Assembly: GCF_024496085.1 (NCBI RefSeq)
Contig: NZ_CP101751.1
Span: 3,720,001 to 3,784,000 of the forward strand
Source of the DNA: Flavobacterium cerinum
GTDB lineage: Bacteria > Bacteroidota > Bacteroidia > Flavobacteriales > Flavobacteriaceae
Direction: 5' to 3'
DNA: 64,000 bases
In this document: piece after piece, positions 7,782-16,791 of the stretch
Layout of the letters: the number at the start of each line of letters is the position of its first letter
Position numbering within the stretch: the stretch's first letter is position 1
Notes under the pieces: generated by a model
Database searches by the model: none
What the model saw: the letters and a program-made list of their open reading frames with translations, nothing else
Told to the model about the DNA's origin: nothing
Made by a program: the position numbers and the translations under genes

Positions 7782-9470
7782 ATGAATACAGAAATTATAG
7801 GAATCATTGTAATGTTTCTGATCACATTGGTACTGGCACTACCATTGGGAAAATACATTGCTAAAGTCTATTCCGGACAAAAAACATTTCTTGATCCGGT
7901 TTTTAACCCGATCGAAAAGTTATTTTTCAAATCAAGCGGTATCGATGCCGCAAAAGACATGAACTGGAAACAACATATGGTCGCTTTACTAGCCATAAAC
8001 GTGGTCTGGTTTATTCTCGGAATGGCGATACTACTATGTCAGGGATGGTTGCCGTTAAACCCGGATCACAATCCGAATATGACACCCGATCTGGCTTTTA
8101 ATACCATTATCTCTTTCCTTGTCAATTGTAATCTACAACACTACTCAGGAGAAACCGGAGTAAGTTATCTTAGTCAGCTGTTTTTAATGTTTTTGCAATT
8201 CGTTTCTGCCGGAATCGGATTAGCCGCTGCTGCTGTATTATTTAATGCACTGAAAGAACGAACTACTGAAAAACTAGGTAATTTTTACAACTATTTTATC
8301 AAATCCTGTACCCGTATCTTATTACCGGTAGCTGTTATTACGGCTGTTATCCTATTGTTTAACGGTACACCGATGACTTTTAACGGTAAAGACACCATGA
8401 CAACATTACAAGGCGACAGCGTACAGGTTTCTACCGGACCGGCTGCTGCATTTGTAGCCATCAAACACGTTGGAACAAACGGTGGCGGTTTTTTCGGAAC
8501 CAACTCGGCACACCCTTTTGAAAACCCAAACTACCTGACCAATATGACCGAAATGGTCGCTCAAATGATCATTCCTTTTGCCATGATATTCGCTTTGGGT
8601 TTTTATTTGAACCGACGTAAACTATCCTGGATGATCTTTTCCGTGATGACAATCGGTTTTCTGGCACTTGCCGTACCTACTGTAATGACGGAGATAAAAG
8701 GAAATCCGGCTATTGCTCAAATGGGCATTGACACCACACAAGGTGCTACCGAAGGAAAAGAAATTCGTTTTGGTGCCGCTGCTTCCGGTTACTGGAGTAT
8801 TGCAACTACTGTGATCTCGACCGGATCGGTCAATTCGATGCACGATAGCAGTATGCCGCTTTCCGGTATGAATCAATTATTAGCCATGATGGTCAACTGT
8901 TTTTACGGTGGTTGTGGTGTCGGTATTCTTAACTTTTACATCTTTATTATTCTGGCCGTCTTTATAAGCGGTTTGATGGTAGGACGAACTCCGGAATTTT
9001 TAGGAAAGAAAATCGAAGCCCGCGAAATGAAAATCGCTATGATTGTTGCTTTATTACACCCTTTCCTGATATTAGTAGGAACTGCTTTATCTACCGCTTT
9101 CCCGGAACAAGGTGCAAGTACACTTAACAATCCCGGATTCCACGGTTTTAGTGAGATTTTATACGAATATACCTCATCGGCAGCCAATAACGGTAGTGGT
9201 TTTGAAGGTTTAGGTGATAACAATCCGTGGTGGAATATCACAACCGGTATTGTATTGTTACTTTCCCGATTCCTGCCTATTATCGGCCCGATAGCAATTG
9301 CCGGTATACTTGCCGCTAAAAAGCATATCCCGGAAAGTGCCGGAACATTAAAAACCGACACGGCTACTTTTGGTTTGATGACATTTGCTGTTATCGCCAT
9401 CATTGCGGCCTTATCCTTCTTCCCTGCTCTTACACTGGGACCTATTGCGGAATATTTTTCAATGAAATAA
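7782..9470 (+). CDS. kdpA: Potassium-transporting ATPase subunit A
   Basis: The channel-like K+-binding subunit of the KdpFABC pump, 562 aa, with about ten membrane spans. Selectivity-filter regions are visible: [14 protein letters not shown] (near 115), [19 protein letters not shown] (near 235) and [17 protein letters not shown] (near 350). The ATG at 7782 opens with the usual short periplasmic and first hydrophobic segment. It lies 18 bp after kdpF and 10 bp before kdpB, in one operon. Long frames on the opposite strand across this gene are shadows. Confidence 0.98.
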   Translation: MNTEIIGIIVMFLITLVLALPLGKYIAKVYSGQKTFLDPVFNPIEKLFFKSSGIDAAKDMNWKQHMVALLAINVVWFILGMAILLCQGWLPLNPDHNPNMTPDLAFNTIISFLVNCNLQHYSGETGVSYLSQLFLMFLQFVSAGIGLAAAAVLFNALKERTTEKLGNFYNYFIKSCTRILLPVAVITAVILLFNGTPMTFNGKDTMTTLQGDSVQVSTGPAAAFVAIKHVGTNGGGFFGTNSAHPFENPNYLTNMTEMVAQMIIPFAMIFALGFYLNRRKLSWMIFSVMTIGFLALAVPTVMTEIKGNPAIAQMGIDTTQGATEGKEIRFGAAASGYWSIATTVISTGSVNSMHDSSMPLSGMNQLLAMMVNCFYGGCGVGILNFYIFIILAVFISGLMVGRTPEFLGKKIEAREMKIAMIVALLHPFLILVGTALSTAFPEQGASTLNNPGFHGFSEILYEYTSSAANNGSGFEGLGDNNPWWNITTGIVLLLSRFLPIIGPIAIAGILAAKKHIPESAGTLKTDTATFGLMTFAVIAIIAALSFFPALTLGPIAEYFSMK

Positions 9471-9480
9471 AACGAATACG

Positions 9481-11526
9481 ATGAAAACCAAAAATCAATC
9501 CCTGTTCCAAAAAGAACTTTTAGGGGAAGCATTTAAACAATCTTTTGTAAAACTTAACCCGGCCTCTCTTTTCCGGAATCCGATTATGTTCACCGTGGAA
9601 ATCGGTACAGCTGTTATGCTTGGCGTTTGTATCTGGATACTGACTGGAGAAACAACACAGGGAAGTTTTGCGTATAATTTTACCGTCTTTTTAATTCTGT
9701 TATTCACCTTGTTGTTTGCCAATTTTGCGGAAGCTATTGCAGAAGCACGCGGTAAAGCGCAGGCGGACAGTTTGCGTAAAACCAGAGAAGAAACGCCTGC
9801 CAAAAAAATAGAGCAAGTCGGTGAATTATATGTAAACGAAATCACGATAGTACCGTCGTCAAGTCTTAGAAAAGGAGATCTTTTTGTTTGTGAAGCGGGC
9901 GACATTATTCCTACCGACGGTGAAATTATTGAAGGTCTGGCAACAATTGATGAAAGTGCCATTACCGGTGAAAGCGCTCCGGTAATTCGCGAAGCCGGCG
10001 GTGATAAAAGCTCGGTAACCGGTGGTACGAAAGTACTGTCCGACAAAATCAAAGTGCAGGTAACAGCCGAACCGGGCGAAAGTTTTCTGGACAAGATGAT
10101 CGCTTTGGTGGAAGGCGCTTCCCGTCAGAAAACACCAAATGAGATTGCCCTTACAATATTACTGGCCGGATTTACACTGGTATTTATTATTGTTTGTGTT
10201 ACCTTAAAACCTTTTGCCGACTATGCCAATATTCCAATCACCATTGCAGCTTTTATTTCCCTTTTTGTCTGTTTGATTCCAACAACGATCGGAGGTTTAC
10301 TTTCCGCTATCGGAATTGCCGGTATGGATCGCGCACTTCGGGCCAATGTAATTACGAAGTCCGGTAAAGCTGTAGAAACGGCCGGTGACATTGACGTATT
10401 GTTATTGGACAAAACCGGAACTATTACGATCGGTAACCGAAAAGCAACTAACTTTTATCCTGCTAACGGTATTAACGAAGCGGAATTTATAAAAGCTTGT
10501 GCGTTGTCTTCATTAGCAGATGAAACACCGGAAGGAAAATCAATCGTGGAACTGGCCGGCAAAGACACTACCAAAAGTCTTTCCATTCAGAATGCAACAT
10601 TAATCCAGTTTACGGCCGAAACCCGTTGTAGCGGAGTTAATTTACCTGACGGGACTCGTATTCGTAAAGGAGCGTTCGATGCTATTCGCAAAATAAGTGA
10701 GAAAGCAGGGCTTCCTTTTCCGAAAGAAATTACCGATGCCGTAACTAAAATTTCGGGGAATGGCGGTACGCCACTTGTTGTTTCTCAAAATGAAAAGGTA
10801 ATCGGAGTAATCGAATTACAGGATATTATCAAAACCGGAATCAGCGAGCGTTTTGAGCGCCTTCGTAAAATGGGTGTAAAAACGGTAATGGTAACCGGTG
10901 ACAACCCGTTAACGGCCAAATTTATTGCTGAAAAAGCCGGAGTGGATGACTTTATTGCCGAAGCCAAACCGGAAGATAAAATGAATTATATCAAAGCCGA
11001 ACAACATAAAGGGAAACTGGTTGCGATGATGGGTGACGGTACCAATGACGCACCGGCTTTAGCTCAGGCTGATGTTGGTGTTGCCATGAACAGCGGAACG
11101 CAAGCTGCCAAAGAAGCCGGTAATATGGTAGATTTGGACAATGATCCTACTAAACTGATTGAAATCGTGGAAATCGGGAAACAGTTGCTAATGACACGCG
11201 GTACCTTAACCACTTTTAGTATCGCAAACGACGTAGCCAAATATTTTGCGATTATCCCGGCGCTGTTTATCACCGCAATACCGGCCTTACAAGGGTTAAA
11301 TATTATGAAACTTCACAGTCCGGAAACCGCAATATTATCAGCCGTAATTTTTAATGCTATCATTATTCCGTTCCTGATTCCATTAGCATTAAAAGGGGTT
11401 ACCTATAAACCGATTGGCGCATCGGCACTATTACGACGCAATTTGCTTATCTACGGATTGGGTGGCGTATTGGTTCCTTTTATCGGGATCAAACTGATTG
11501 ATATGATTGTTGCACTGTTTCTGTAA
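9481..11526 (+). CDS. kdpB: Potassium-transporting P-type ATPase subunit B
   Basis: The catalytic subunit (681 aa) that couples ATP hydrolysis to K+ uptake through KdpA. The phosphorylation aspartate is D310 in [10 protein letters not shown]. The actuator motif TGES is at 162-165; in E. coli the serine of this motif is an inhibitory phosphorylation site, and it is conserved here. [16 protein letters not shown] in the P-domain and [10 protein letters not shown] are also present. Membrane spans precede and follow the cytosolic loops as expected. It lies between kdpA and kdpC. Confidence 0.98.
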   Translation: MKTKNQSLFQKELLGEAFKQSFVKLNPASLFRNPIMFTVEIGTAVMLGVCIWILTGETTQGSFAYNFTVFLILLFTLLFANFAEAIAEARGKAQADSLRKTREETPAKKIEQVGELYVNEITIVPSSSLRKGDLFVCEAGDIIPTDGEIIEGLATIDESAITGESAPVIREAGGDKSSVTGGTKVLSDKIKVQVTAEPGESFLDKMIALVEGASRQKTPNEIALTILLAGFTLVFIIVCVTLKPFADYANIPITIAAFISLFVCLIPTTIGGLLSAIGIAGMDRALRANVITKSGKAVETAGDIDVLLLDKTGTITIGNRKATNFYPANGINEAEFIKACALSSLADETPEGKSIVELAGKDTTKSLSIQNATLIQFTAETRCSGVNLPDGTRIRKGAFDAIRKISEKAGLPFPKEITDAVTKISGNGGTPLVVSQNEKVIGVIELQDIIKTGISERFERLRKMGVKTVMVTGDNPLTAKFIAEKAGVDDFIAEAKPEDKMNYIKAEQHKGKLVAMMGDGTNDAPALAQADVGVAMNSGTQAAKEAGNMVDLDNDPTKLIEIVEIGKQLLMTRGTLTTFSIANDVAKYFAIIPALFITAIPALQGLNIMKLHSPETAILSAVIFNAIIIPFLIPLALKGVTYKPIGASALLRRNLLIYGLGGVLVPFIGIKLIDMIVALFL

Positions 11527-11547
11527 ATAAAACTAAAATTTAAAATC

Positions 11548-12111
11548 ATGAAAAATTATATCGTATCCGGCATCAAACTAACATTGGTTTGTATCGTATT
11601 CTTTGCCGGAATCTATACACTGGTTATTTGGGGGATTGCCCAACTGGCCCCTAATAAAGGAAAAGGTGAAATTGTGGAATACAACGGCAAAAGTTATTAC
11701 GCTAATATAGGCCAATCCTTTACCGAACCGAAATATTTTAATTCCCGTCCGTCAGCGGTTAATTATAACGCTGCCGGTTCCGGCGGAAGTAATAAAGGTC
11801 CGAGTAATCCGGAATACCTGGCTGAAGTACAAAAAAGAATAGACACCTTTTTGATTCTGAATCCGGGTGTATCCAAAAAGGATATCCCTGTTGATCTGGT
11901 TACAGCAAGCGGTAGCGGACTCGATCCGGATATTTCGGTACAGGCTGCCAAAGTACAGGTAAACCGAATCGCTAAAATCCGGGCTATCGAACCGGAAAAA
12001 CTAAATCAATTAATCGCCGAAAATACACAAAAACCATTATTAGGTCTTTTCGGTCCTGAAAAAATCAATGTTTTACAACTCAATATCGCTTTAGATAAAT
12101 TACAATCCTAA
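11548..12111 (+). CDS. kdpC: Potassium-transporting ATPase subunit C
   Basis: The 187-aa accessory subunit with one N-terminal membrane helix (about 8-30) and a periplasmic domain containing FNSRPSAVNYNAAGSGGSN and LVTASGSGLDPDIS, both typical of KdpC. It assists ATP binding and assembly in the KdpFABC complex. It starts 21 bp after kdpB; its TAA overlaps the ATG of the following porin gene by one base (TAATG), so the porin belongs to the same operon. Confidence 0.97.
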   Translation: MKNYIVSGIKLTLVCIVFFAGIYTLVIWGIAQLAPNKGKGEIVEYNGKSYYANIGQSFTEPKYFNSRPSAVNYNAAGSGGSNKGPSNPEYLAEVQKRIDTFLILNPGVSKKDIPVDLVTASGSGLDPDISVQAAKVQVNRIAKIRAIEPEKLNQLIAENTQKPLLGLFGPEKINVLQLNIALDKLQS

Positions 12112-13208
12112 TGAACACCAAAATTTTCCATTCGACCTTAATCGCATTAGTTTCTTCCTTTGGTTTACAAGCACAAACCGAAGATAACAATACGGAAAAA
12201 AAATCGCCTTTAACTTTTAGCGGCTACCTTGAAACCTATTATGCTTACGATGTAAACGCTCCGGAAAACAACACACGTCCGGGCTTTATCTATTCCCATA
12301 ACCGCCATAACGAAATCAATCTGAATTTAGGTTATATCAAAGCAAACTATGAAAAAGACCGGGTTCGCGCTAACATCGCCATTATGGCCGGAACTTATAG
12401 CAATGCGAATCTCGCTTCGGAAGCCGGCGTTTTAAAAAATATTTACGAAGCCAATGCCGGAATCAGATTGTCCGAAAAACACAACCTTTGGGTGGATGCC
12501 GGGATTTTTGCCTCTCATATCGGTTTTGAAAGTGCTGTCAGTAAAGATTGCTGGACCTTAACCCGAAGCATCCTTGCCGATAACTCTCCTTATTATGAAA
12601 GCGGTGCGAAAATAGCATATACCTCACCTAGTCAAAAATGGTTTATTAGCGGACTGGTACTAAACGGCTGGCAACGTATCCAGCGAGTAGACGGAAACAA
12701 ATCACTGGCTTTTGGTCATCAGGTTACCTATAAACCCAATAGTAAGGTGACTTTAAACAGTAGTTCATTTATCGGAAATGACAAACCGGCGATCGAAAAA
12801 CGGATGCGTTATTTTCATAATTTTTACGGACAGTTTCAGTTAAATCCGAAATGGGGATTAATCACCGGATTTGATATCGGAGCCGAACAAAAGGAAAAAC
12901 ACAGTACGAGTTATAATCTTTGGTATTCACCGGTAATGATTTTAAAATATAATGCTACTGAGAAAGTCAGCTTAGCAGCTCGCGGTGAATATTATGCCGA
13001 TAAAAACGGCGTAATTATCAGTACCGGTACACCAAACGGTTTTCAGACATTCGGATATTCCGTAAATTTGGATTACAAAATCATGGATAACGTAGTTTGG
13101 CGTGTCGAAGCTCGCAACTTAAATAGTAAAGATGCTATTTTTACACGCGATACAGAACCGGTAACCCATAATTTTGTCGCTGTAACCTCATTAGCCGTTT
13201 CATTTTAA
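12111..13208 (+). CDS. Outer-membrane beta-barrel porin of the kdp operon
   Basis: A 365-aa protein with a Sec signal peptide (about 1-22, ending SFGLQAQ) and then alternating beta strands starting LTFSGYLETYYAYD and ending in a terminal phenylalanine (SLAVSF), as expected for an outer-membrane barrel. It resembles the putative beta-barrel porin-2 group (BBP2, PF07642). It overlaps kdpC by one base and precedes kdpD, so it is probably induced with the pump. An inferred role is letting K+ or other ions cross the outer membrane when potassium is scarce. No substrate-specific residues can be assigned. Confidence 0.87.
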   Translation: MNTKIFHSTLIALVSSFGLQAQTEDNNTEKKSPLTFSGYLETYYAYDVNAPENNTRPGFIYSHNRHNEINLNLGYIKANYEKDRVRANIAIMAGTYSNANLASEAGVLKNIYEANAGIRLSEKHNLWVDAGIFASHIGFESAVSKDCWTLTRSILADNSPYYESGAKIAYTSPSQKWFISGLVLNGWQRIQRVDGNKSLAFGHQVTYKPNSKVTLNSSSFIGNDKPAIEKRMRYFHNFYGQFQLNPKWGLITGFDIGAEQKEKHSTSYNLWYSPVMILKYNATEKVSLAARGEYYADKNGVIISTGTPNGFQTFGYSVNLDYKIMDNVVWRVEARNLNSKDAIFTRDTEPVTHNFVAVTSLAVSF

Positions 13209-13219
13209 AACCAATTGTT

Positions 13220-14347
13220 TTGGAAAATAACAGAGAAGATAATGTCCAACATTTTCTCGACTTGATCCGAAAATCAAGGAAAGGAAAATTTAAAGTGTAT
13301 ATCGGTATGAGCGCCGGTGTAGGCAAAAGCTATCGTATGCTTCAGGAAGCCCATTCCCTGTTAAAAAACGGAATCGACATTAAAATCGGTTTTATCGAAA
13401 CCCATAACCGTAAGGAAACCCACGAGCTACTCGCGGGTTTACCTGTTATACCGCGCCGTAAATTGTTTTATAAAGGTAAGGAACTCGAAGAAATGGATGT
13501 TCAGGCCGTTATTAACCTACGCCCGGAAGTCGTTATTGTCGATGAGTTGGCACACACCAATATTGAAGGCAGTAAAAATGCAAAACGCTGGCAGGATGTT
13601 CTTGAAATTCTCGATGCCGGGATTAACGTGATAAGCGCCGTCAATATTCAGCATATCGAGAGCCTGAACGAATCGGTTAAAAACATTACCGGAATCGAAG
13701 TGAAAGAACGAATTCCCGATAGTGTATTGGCTCAGGCCGATGAAGTGGTAAATATCGACTTAACTGCCGATGAACTGATCACTCGTTTAAAAGAAGGAAA
13801 AATATACGAAGCCGGAAAAATCGAAATGGCACTACGCAATTTCTTTAAAGGTGAACATATCCTGCAATTACGGGAACTGGCTTTAAAGGAAGTGGCCAGT
13901 CAGGTAGAACGAAAAGTCGAAACGGAAGTCATCAAAAATAAAAACATCCGTCAGGAAAAATTGATGGCTTGTATCAGTAGTAATGAAAAAACAGCCAAAA
14001 GGGTGATTCGTAAAACGGCCCGACTGGCCAATTATTATAACAGTAAATGGTTTGTTTTATATGTACAGCTTCCGGAAGAAAGCGCCGATAAAATCGCGCT
14101 CGATAAACAGCGTCACTTGATCAATAATTTCAAACTCGCTACGGAACTCGGCGGCGAAGTTTTAAAAGTGGAACATACCAAAATCGCCAAAGCGATTATC
14201 GAACAGGCGGAACTCAAAAAAATAACGACTGTTTGTATCGGGAAACCGCGAATGAATTTCATCAAGATTATTCTTTCGACAAACATTTTTAAAGAATTAC
14301 TGAATAAACTATCTTCGAGTGATATTGACCTGATAATTTTAAGTTAG
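13220..14347 (+). CDS. kdpD: KdpD sensor module without histidine kinase
   Basis: A 375-aa protein equal to the cytosolic N-terminal half of classical KdpD. The KdpD domain has Walker A GMSAGVGKS (29-37), FIETHNRKET and DELAHTN (108-114). A universal-stress-like domain follows (about 245-375, ending in a hydrophobic strand). The four-helix membrane domain and the kinase core of E. coli KdpD are absent. The start is TTG at 13220 (MENNRED), 11 bp after the porin stop. The kinase is supplied by the next gene, 6 bp downstream, so KdpD function appears split over two proteins. Confidence 0.88.
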   Translation: MENNREDNVQHFLDLIRKSRKGKFKVYIGMSAGVGKSYRMLQEAHSLLKNGIDIKIGFIETHNRKETHELLAGLPVIPRRKLFYKGKELEEMDVQAVINLRPEVVIVDELAHTNIEGSKNAKRWQDVLEILDAGINVISAVNIQHIESLNESVKNITGIEVKERIPDSVLAQADEVVNIDLTADELITRLKEGKIYEAGKIEMALRNFFKGEHILQLRELALKEVASQVERKVETEVIKNKNIRQEKLMACISSNEKTAKRVIRKTARLANYYNSKWFVLYVQLPEESADKIALDKQRHLINNFKLATELGGEVLKVEHTKIAKAIIEQAELKKITTVCIGKPRMNFIKIILSTNIFKELLNKLSSSDIDLIILS

Positions 14348-14353
14348 CACCTG

Positions 14354-16087
14354 ATGAAAATAAAAACCAAATTAACCCTGGGTGTCGGATTACTATTCTT
14401 CCTTATCGTACTGCTCGTAGCATTAGGCGTACGACAATTGCACACGTTGGCTAACGACACGGAAAATATTCTGGTCGACAATTACAATTCGCTCGACTAT
14501 TCCCGAAATATGTTGAAGGAACTGGATAAAATCGAAATCGAGAAACAATCGCCTGATAAATTCCAACACTATCTGGAACTTCAAAGTCGGAATATTACCG
14601 AAATCGGTGAAAAAGAACTAACCGAAAACCTGCTTGAAGATAGTAAAGCTTTTGCTCAACAACCCGACAATAAAGCGGTGATCACTCTGATTCGCAACGA
14701 TCTGAACGATATTATGAAGTTAAATATGGATTCCATCCAACGGAAAAGTATTGTCGCTTCTCAAACTGCTGATCGTGCCATTTTATGGATCTCGATCACA
14801 GGTTCCATGTGTTTTATCATTGCTTTTACCTTATTGGTCAATCTTCCAAGTACAATTGCTGATCCGATAAAAGATCTTACGGAAAGTATTCGGCAAATCG
14901 CAGGAAAGAACTATTCCAGACGAGTTCATTTTGAAAGTCATAATGAATTTGGTGATCTGGCGCGTTCTTTTAATACGATGGCGGAAAAATTGCAGGAATA
15001 CAGCGATAGTAATCTCGCCCGACTCATGATGGAAAAGAAACGAATTGAAACATTGATTAATAATATGCACGATCCGGTAATCGGACTGGATGATACACAG
15101 AAGATTTTGTTTGCCAATGAAGAAGCTTTAAAAATATCCGGCTTAAAATCGGCTGACATTATCGGGAAACCGGTACAGGAAATCGCTGTTTATAATGACT
15201 TGATTCGATCATTGATTCAACATCTGGCCGGAAATCAAACGGATATAACTCAAAACAAACCGCTTACGATATATGCCGACAATAAAGAGAGTTATTTCGA
15301 AAAGCAGATTGTTCCGATCGTCATTACACCAACCGGAGAAACCGAGAAAAAAGAAGTCGGTTCCTTTATCATATTGCGTAACGTTACCTTATATAAGGAA
15401 CTGGATTATGCCAAAACGAACTTTATCGCTACGGTTTCCCATGAATTTAAAACACCGATTGCTTCAATGAAAATGAGCTTGCAGTTATTGGAAAATGAAA
15501 GCATCGGTCCGCTTAACGAAGAGCAACAACATCTTATCGCCAGTATTAAAGATGATACCAAACGACTATTACGAACTACAGGTGAATTATTAAATATTAC
15601 ACAGGTGGAAACCGGTAAGACTCAATTGCAGATTGAAAAAAGCAATACCCGCCAAATTGTTACCGAAGCTTTAGAAGCGACACAAAAACTGGCCGAACAG
15701 AAAAACATTCAACTCTTCACCTCTTTTTCCGATTCTATCTCGGATGTTTGGGTCGATCGGGAAAAAACAACATGGGTCGTTTCCAATCTGATTACCAATG
15801 CGATTCGTTATTCATATGAAAACACCGCAATACAGATTCAAATTACCGAAGACGAATCGTATGTAAAAGTCATTGTTAAAGACAACGGGCTCGGTATTTC
15901 GTCTCAGTATACTCATAAAATATTCGATCGGTATTTCCGGATTCCGGGTTCCGAAAAAGAAGGTACCGGTCTCGGACTTGCGATCAGTAAAGAATTTATA
16001 GAAGCGCAGCAAGGTCATATCTCCGTTGAAAGTGAATTGGGTTCCGGCAGTACTTTTATTCTATCACTTAAAAAAGTCACGGAATAA
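14354..16087 (+). CDS. Sensor histidine kinase of the kdp locus
   Basis: A 577-aa membrane kinase. Membrane helices lie near 7-25 and 143-163 around a short periplasmic helical domain, followed by HAMP (about 165-218), PAS (about 233-345), HisKA with phospho-acceptor H363 in ATVSHEFKTPIAS, and HATPase_c with DNGLGIS and GTGLGLAIS. It is the last gene of the kdp operon, 6 bp after the truncated kdpD, and probably phosphorylates the sigma54-type regulator at 5804-7156. It is not derived from the KdpD C-terminus in any obvious way, since the HAMP-PAS architecture differs. The operon ends at a strong terminator 21 bp later. Confidence 0.9.
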   Translation: MKIKTKLTLGVGLLFFLIVLLVALGVRQLHTLANDTENILVDNYNSLDYSRNMLKELDKIEIEKQSPDKFQHYLELQSRNITEIGEKELTENLLEDSKAFAQQPDNKAVITLIRNDLNDIMKLNMDSIQRKSIVASQTADRAILWISITGSMCFIIAFTLLVNLPSTIADPIKDLTESIRQIAGKNYSRRVHFESHNEFGDLARSFNTMAEKLQEYSDSNLARLMMEKKRIETLINNMHDPVIGLDDTQKILFANEEALKISGLKSADIIGKPVQEIAVYNDLIRSLIQHLAGNQTDITQNKPLTIYADNKESYFEKQIVPIVITPTGETEKKEVGSFIILRNVTLYKELDYAKTNFIATVSHEFKTPIASMKMSLQLLENESIGPLNEEQQHLIASIKDDTKRLLRTTGELLNITQVETGKTQLQIEKSNTRQIVTEALEATQKLAEQKNIQLFTSFSDSISDVWVDREKTTWVVSNLITNAIRYSYENTAIQIQITEDESYVKVIVKDNGLGISSQYTHKIFDRYFRIPGSEKEGTGLGLAISKEFIEAQQGHISVESELGSGSTFILSLKKVTE

Positions 16088-16107
16088 CAACCACACAACA
16101 ATACTTG

Positions 16108-16147
16108 AAAAGTCGTCCATTTTGATTCAAAATGGACGACTTTTTTT
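16108..16147 (+). terminator. Terminator of the kdp operon
   Basis: A 17-bp stem: AAAAGTCGTCCATTTTG (16108-16124), loop ATT, complementary arm 16128-16144, followed by T-run to 16147. Confidence 0.95.
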
Positions 16148-16465
16148 ATGCTCTGACCCGATTTACGCTTAAAAAAATTCCGGGCAATTTATTTTCCTTA
16201 TTCGGATTCAAACAAACAACAAAATCATAACACACTAAAATACAACAACTTAAAATTTCCATCTAACCAAATTAAGGGAGGTCTTATCAGGGGATTCTCC
16301 CATGCTGTCATGGGAATAAATCCCCTTTTAAAATACGGGAATCTCCTCTGTTTCAAATCATTGGACTAATGCAATTTTACACCAACAAACAAATCAATAA
16401 AAACGGAAGCTACTATTTATCCGTTAAAAGAAAAATCAATTCATAATCTTTAAAACATTACAATC
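16148..16465 (+). other. Intergenic region with repeated GC-rich dyads
   Basis: A 318-bp gene-free stretch between the kdp terminator and the accessory operon. It is AT-rich except for 16276-16350, which holds three GGGA/TCCC dyads described separately. The first and second also combine into a larger fold: AGGGGATT (16289-16296) with AATCCCCT (16319-16326), enclosing CCCATG/CATGGG around CTGT. No open reading frame with coding character was seen. Confidence 0.7.
16290..16347 (+). promoter_or_regulatory. Three GGGA-N3-5-TCCC operator-like dyads
   Basis: GGGA/TCCC half-sites occur at 16291-16301 (3-bp gap), 16312-16324 (5-bp gap) and 16337-16347 (3-bp gap, right half TCCT). Their centres are about 16296, 16318 and 16342, so they lie 22-24 bp apart, close to two helical turns. 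A strong dyad of the same type sits at the promoter of the convergent regulator operon (23670-23687). The dyads lie 119-176 bp before the first gene of the forward operon, just upstream of a weak CAATTTTA box (16372-16379). Binding by the LuxR-type regulator is inference. Confidence 0.55.
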
Positions 16466-16684
16466 ATGAACAACAAATTATTTTTTAGAGTCGTAATGGT
16501 GATCATCATAATTATTGGTGGTATCATCATCATCATCGGAAGAAAACCAATTCCGGAACCGATTTGTATCGTATGCGGTAGAAACCTGTTTACCTTTTTA
16601 GGAATCGCAGAAATAGTATTGGGAGCGATAGCCCTTAATCTTCACAACAAAATCATCAATCCTAAAATCAGTCAGGGACGTTAA
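16466..16684 (+). CDS. Small two-span membrane protein, unknown function
   Basis: A 72-aa protein with two predicted membrane helices. The first is an isoleucine-rich run at about 8-26; the second, at about 41-60, includes FLGIAEIVLGAIAL. A short loop with CIVCG joins them, and the C-terminal tail is basic. It is the first gene after the dyad cluster and lies 107 bp before the first large paralogue. Its size and topology would suit a holin, an immunity protein or a simple membrane accessory; nothing in the sequence decides among these. Confidence 0.7.
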   Translation: MNNKLFFRVVMVIIIIIGGIIIIIGRKPIPEPICIVCGRNLFTFLGIAEIVLGAIALNLHNKIINPKISQGR

Positions 16685-16791
16685 TCTGTTCTGAAAAGGA
16701 AACAATCAAAAAACGAACACAATCAAGCAATGGCGGGATCCGAAAAGCCCGGAACAGAGTAGGAAATTATCAATCAAAACAATCAAACACT

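Noticed and set aside
8936..10094. Long open frames on the minus strand across kdpA and kdpB
   Set aside because: They lie opposite strongly conserved ATPase genes, have no family motifs and no promoter; codon-bias shadows.
16685..16758. TCTGTTC / GAACAGA inverted repeat before 16792
   Set aside because: The 7-bp arms are 60 bp apart with no promoter between; likely chance.
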